Positions 6,766 through 9,818 of a stretch of DNA of 9,818 nucleotides are shown here, in pieces. The notes beneath the pieces are model-generated. The model was given only the letters and a program-made list of their open reading frames with translations, did not search any database and was not told the DNA's origin. Positions within the stretch are counted from its first letter, which is position 1; each line of letters begins with the position of its first letter. The stretch comes from Verrucomicrobiales bacterium (GTDB taxonomy: Bacteria > Verrucomicrobiota > Verrucomicrobiia > Limisphaerales > UBA1100), in the NCBI GenBank assembly GCA_002718935.1, contig PBFV01000070.1:1-9818 (forward strand), read 5' to 3'. The position numbers were made by a program, and so were the translations under genes.

Positions 6766-8175
6766 ATGCTCAGCATCACCTCGAACGAATCCGTACACAA
6801 CTGCGAAGGCAGCAGTCGGCGGGAGTTTTTGCGCGTGGGCGCGCTGGGGTTGGGCGGATTAACGCTGCCGCAATTGCTGGCCACGCGCGCGGCGGCGGGA
6901 GAGGGCGACAATATCCTCACCGGCAAGAGTGTCGTGATGCTCAATCTGCAGGGCGGGCCGACGCATATTGAGACGTTTGACCCGAAGATGACCGCGCCGA
7001 GCGAGTATCGCGCGATGTTTGGGGAAACCAAGACGAGTCTGCCCGGTGTCACTTTTGGCAGCCATTTCCCGATGCTCGGAAAGTTGGCGCACAAGATGGC
7101 CGTGGTGCGCAGCTTTGCGCACGGCAATGGCAGTCACGCCAGCGCCGCCGCACTCGTGGCGGCCGGTGGCAATCCCACAAAGGCGTGCATGGGCAGTTTG
7201 TTTGCCCGCGTCGCTGGCTTGAACAATGCATCGACGGGTCTTCCGAACAACACGCTTGTCGTGCCTGCCGCGATGGGCGAGGCCTACAAGAAATTCAACG
7301 CCGTACCCAGTCGCATCACGGGTATTGGCGATCTGCCCAAGGCGTACGCGGCGTTTGATCCCAGCAAGGGCAGCGACATCCTCAACGACATGAAGCTGAA
7401 CCTCCCGAATGGACGGTTCGAGGATCGGCGCGGGCTGTTGAGTCAGCTCGATGAACTGAAGCGCTTTGCCGACAGCGGCGGGGTGGCGAGCGCTAGTGAG
7501 TTTGAGCAGCAGGCGTTCGATGTGATCCTTGGCGGTGTGTCGAAGGTGTTTGTTTTGTCCAACGAAGACCCGCGCTGGGTGGAGCGGTACGACACTGGCC
7601 ACATCAAGATTCCCAAGGGCCTGCCCAAAAAGAAAAAGAACGGGAAGGCCATTCCCGGCTTTTCGCCCGAGGCGCTGGGCAAACAAATGATGATGGCTCG
7701 CCGCCTGTGCGAATCCGGCTGCGGTTTTGTCACTGTCACCAACACCGGTTGGGACATGCACGGCAATGCCTTCGGCGTTGACGACGGCATGCCCATCCTT
7801 GGCCCGGCGGTGGACAAGGCGGTCAGCGCGTTCATTGAGGACTGCGAACACCGCGGCCTCAGCGAGAAGATTCTGCTCGTCATCACCGGCGAATTCGGCC
7901 GCACCCCGCGCATCAACAACAAAGCCGGCCGCGACCACTGGGGCCGCCTCTGCACCCTCGCCTTTGCCGGCGGCGGCCTGAAGATGGGGCAGGTGATCGG
8001 CCAGAGCGACAAGACCGCCAGCGCCCCTGCCGCCGATCTCGTCACCAACAACATGCTGCTCGGCACGGTGATGCACACCCTCTTCGACATTCCGAACCTC
8101 CGCCTGCGCAACAACCTCCCCGCCGAGGTCCAGCGCGTTATAACCAACGCCGCGCCGATCAAGCAGTTGGTTTAA
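6766..8175 (+). CDS. DUF1501 family protein with Tat signal
   Basis: This 469-residue protein has a twin-arginine signal (S-R18-R19-E-F-L-R-V-G-A-L-G-L-G-G), predicting Tat export. DUF1501 hallmarks occur in order: LNLQGGPTHIETFDPK (59-74), FGSHFPML, AVVRSFAHGNGSHASA, NTGWDMHGN (326-334), ITGEFGRTPRIN (373-384), and GRDHW (388-392), plus a C-terminal TVMHTLFDIP. The DUF1501 family belongs to the alkaline phosphatase/sulfatase fold clan. The conserved Asp, His, Glu and Arg positions in these motifs look intact, though no member's reaction is well established. It starts 12 nt after the DUF1552 stop with no evident Shine-Dalgarno, which suggests co-transcription and reinitiation. DUF1501 genes typically sit next to a PSCyt1/DUF1549/DUF1553 gene, as here. 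Confidence 0.94.
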   Translation: MLSITSNESVHNCEGSSRREFLRVGALGLGGLTLPQLLATRAAAGEGDNILTGKSVVMLNLQGGPTHIETFDPKMTAPSEYRAMFGETKTSLPGVTFGSHFPMLGKLAHKMAVVRSFAHGNGSHASAAALVAAGGNPTKACMGSLFARVAGLNNASTGLPNNTLVVPAAMGEAYKKFNAVPSRITGIGDLPKAYAAFDPSKGSDILNDMKLNLPNGRFEDRRGLLSQLDELKRFADSGGVASASEFEQQAFDVILGGVSKVFVLSNEDPRWVERYDTGHIKIPKGLPKKKKNGKAIPGFSPEALGKQMMMARRLCESGCGFVTVTNTGWDMHGNAFGVDDGMPILGPAVDKAVSAFIEDCEHRGLSEKILLVITGEFGRTPRINNKAGRDHWGRLCTLAFAGGGLKMGQVIGQSDKTASAPAADLVTNNMLLGTVMHTLFDIPNLRLRNNLPAEVQRVITNAAPIKQLV

Positions 8176-8250
8176 TCGACTGCAATGGATTTTTTTAAGG
8201 AGTGTCGAATATCCGCTGAATTGGTTCGTCCGTTCAGCGGCGAATTGGGG

Positions 8251-9818
8251 ATGATTCACATTGATAGAAAATTGAGTTTGGCCGTGCTTTGCGCGGTTGG
8301 CCTGCTACCGAATCTTCAGGCGGCGGACGCGGCGGGCTTAGACTTTTTTGAGAAGAAAATTCGGCCGGTTCTTGTTGAGCAATGTTATAAGTGCCACTCG
8401 GCGGAGTCTGTGGTGGCCAATAAATTAAAAGGTGGGTTGCGGCTAGATACGCAGGGTGGCACGCGTGCCGGGGGTGATACGGGGCCGGCGGTGGTACCGG
8501 GGAAGGTTTCGGAAAGTTTGCTGATAAGTGCGCTGCGGCAGGAACGATTTGAGATGCCGCCGAAAGGGAAGCTGCCGGACGCGGTCATTGCTGATTTTGT
8601 GAAGTGGATTGAGATGGGCGCGCCGGATCCGCGAACCAAAGAGGTGGCGGCGCATCCCAAACCCGCCATCACCGCCGGGGATCATTGGGCGTTCAAGCCG
8701 CCGGTCGCCGCCCAGTTGCCCAACGTGAAACGCACGGCCTGGCCGAAGGGTGATCTCGACCGCTTTGTGTTGGCTCGGATGGAAGGGGAAGGGTTGGCGC
8801 CGGTGGCCGCGGCCTCGGATCGCGAATTGGCGCGCCGCATTTATTTTGACCTCACCGGCCTGCCGCCGTCGCCGGAGCAAATGGCGCAGTTTATCACCGC
8901 CGCAAAGCAGGGTCGCGCCAAGGCGGTGGGCGCGTTGGTGGACACGCTGTTGTCCTCGCCGCGGTATGGCGAGCGCTGGGGGCGGCACTGGCTGGATGTG
9001 GCGCGGTACGCGGAGGATCAGGCGCACACCTTTGGCGTGCGGCGGCGCGAGCATGCTCATCAGTATCGCGACTGGGTCATCCGCGCGATCAATGAGGACC
9101 TGCCGTTTGATCAGTTTGTGAAACTACAGATCGCCGGTGACCTGATGGAGGACACAAGCGGCGATCGGTTCCGGCAAATGGCCGGCATGGGCTTTCTCGG
9201 CTTGGGCGCGCAATATTATAAAAACTCCGACCGCGCCAAGGCGGAGGCGGATGAACTGGACGACGCCATCGACACGCTCACGCGCGGGTTCCTTGGACTC
9301 ACTGTTTCCTGCGCGCGTTGTCACGATCACAAATACGACCCGGTCCCGACCATCGATTACTATTCGCTCGCCGGCATCTTCAACGGGCGCGGCTACCGCG
9401 AGGCACCGCTGGTGACCGATGAGGTTGTGAAGACGTACAACGAAGGCCAGCAACGGATGAAGGAACAGGAAAAGGTGGTGCGCGAATTTCTGCTCGCCAT
9501 CGCCCGCCAGAACGGCGAGGAGCGGTTCGGCAAGATCGGCCAATACATGCTCACGGCTTGGCGCCTGAATGCGTTGTCGGCGAAAGGCATCGGGATGTCG
9601 GATGACGACGCGGCCAAGCGCGAAAAACTGCATCCGTATTTCGTGAAACGTTTCCGCGATTACTTTAAGCCGGGCAACAAAAACGAAGCAGTTAAACGGC
9701 TGCCGGTGTTGGCCCCGTGGTTCGAGCAGGATCCGGCCAAGGCGGTGGCGTCCATCGCCAAGGAAGATTTGAAATACGAGACTGTGCCTGTGCCCAAGGC
9801 GATTGACGATCTGGCTGC
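8251..9818 (+). CDS. PSCyt1-DUF1549 cytochrome protein, 3' end cut by the window
   Basis: The open frame continues past the window end; 522 codons are visible of a family usually about 750-1100 residues long. From ATG 8251 the protein has a good Sec signal (MIHIDRKLSLAVLCAVGLLPNLQAADA). In-frame ATG 8185 would add 22 residues before it; AAGGAG at 8197-8202 does not suit either start, so the start is uncertain. PSCyt1 (about 30-115) has C45-Y-K-C48-H49 and the late block EMPPKGKLP...FVKWIEMGAP. DUF1549 starts near 168 (LDRFVLARMEGEGL), with RRIYFDLTGLPPSP and YGERWGRHWLDVARYAED. It ends near 380 with C354-A-R-C357-H358-DHKYDPV and YYSLAGIF. The visible remainder (to 522) is charged and helical. 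A C-terminal DUF1553 is expected beyond the edge. It likely pairs with the DUF1501 protein just upstream, with a 75-nt gap and no terminator. Confidence 0.92.
   Translation, partial: MIHIDRKLSLAVLCAVGLLPNLQAADAAGLDFFEKKIRPVLVEQCYKCHSAESVVANKLKGGLRLDTQGGTRAGGDTGPAVVPGKVSESLLISALRQERFEMPPKGKLPDAVIADFVKWIEMGAPDPRTKEVAAHPKPAITAGDHWAFKPPVAAQLPNVKRTAWPKGDLDRFVLARMEGEGLAPVAAASDRELARRIYFDLTGLPPSPEQMAQFITAAKQGRAKAVGALVDTLLSSPRYGERWGRHWLDVARYAEDQAHTFGVRRREHAHQYRDWVIRAINEDLPFDQFVKLQIAGDLMEDTSGDRFRQMAGMGFLGLGAQYYKNSDRAKAEADELDDAIDTLTRGFLGLTVSCARCHDHKYDPVPTIDYYSLAGIFNGRGYREAPLVTDEVVKTYNEGQQRMKEQEKVVREFLLAIARQNGEERFGKIGQYMLTAWRLNALSAKGIGMSDDDAAKREKLHPYFVKRFRDYFKPGNKNEAVKRLPVLAPWFEQDPAKAVASIAKEDLKYETVPVPKAIDDLA

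Noticed and set aside
8185..8250. ATG 8185 as start of the DUF1549 gene
   Set aside because: It puts 22 residues before a clean signal peptide that begins at ATG 8251; it remains possible but is less likely.
5629..8259. Long minus-strand open frames of 389 and 466 codons opposite the DUF1552 and DUF1501 genes
   Set aside because: They are shadows of strongly codon-biased genes, with no motif, signal peptide or sensible start.

Overview
The window looks like a piece of a GC-rich genome from the Planctomycetota-Verrucomicrobiota-Chlamydiota (PVC) superphylum. Verrucomicrobiota is my first guess and Planctomycetota the second. The basis is four neighbouring genes of families that are strongly expanded in those phyla: PSCyt1-type cytochromes carrying DUF1592/DUF1588/DUF1585 or DUF1549, a DUF1552 protein and a DUF1501 protein, next to a secreted sulfatase. 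This is a family-distribution argument; there is no rRNA or other marker gene in the window.

Region 1 (1-1497). A secreted thioredoxin-like protein is encoded from 52 to 1350, but its reading frame contains one in-frame UGA at 280-282, directly after a Cys codon and at the place where a thioredoxin-fold protein has its redox cysteines. The UGA is followed by a perfect 7-bp hairpin (298-314) whose 3-nt loop begins with GU, on top of a second 5-bp stem (290-294/323-327). This is the layout of a bacterial SECIS element, so I annotate the whole frame as a probable selenoprotein with a vicinal Cys76-Sec77 pair. This is the most interesting item in the window. Directly after its stop codon, in the same frame, lies a short fragment (1351-1497) that reads like the extreme C-terminus of a formylglycine-generating-enzyme-like (FGE/SUMF1 family) protein, with nothing of the rest of the domain: probably a gene relic.

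Region 2 (1498-3209). A convergent spacer is followed by a minus-strand secreted type I sulfatase (1603-2979) with the CTPSR formylglycine motif. A 230-bp divergent spacer separates it from the plus-strand cluster. It holds a possible promoter for the sulfatase and a doubtful 53-codon ORF that overlaps the next gene by 4 nt.

Region 3 (3210-9818). Four plus-strand genes form a probable operon: a DUF1592/1588/1585 di-heme-type cytochrome protein, a DUF1552 protein, a DUF1501 protein, and a PSCyt1/DUF1549 cytochrome protein that runs off the window end. The order is cytochrome-DUF1552 then DUF1501-cytochrome, i.e. two pairs of the kind usually seen separately. The two cytochrome proteins have Sec-type signal peptides and the two partners have twin-arginine signals, so all four probably act outside the cytoplasm. 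With the sulfatase alongside, a role in breakdown of complex, perhaps sulfated, extracellular polymers is the usual guess for such loci; the sequence itself does not name the substrate.
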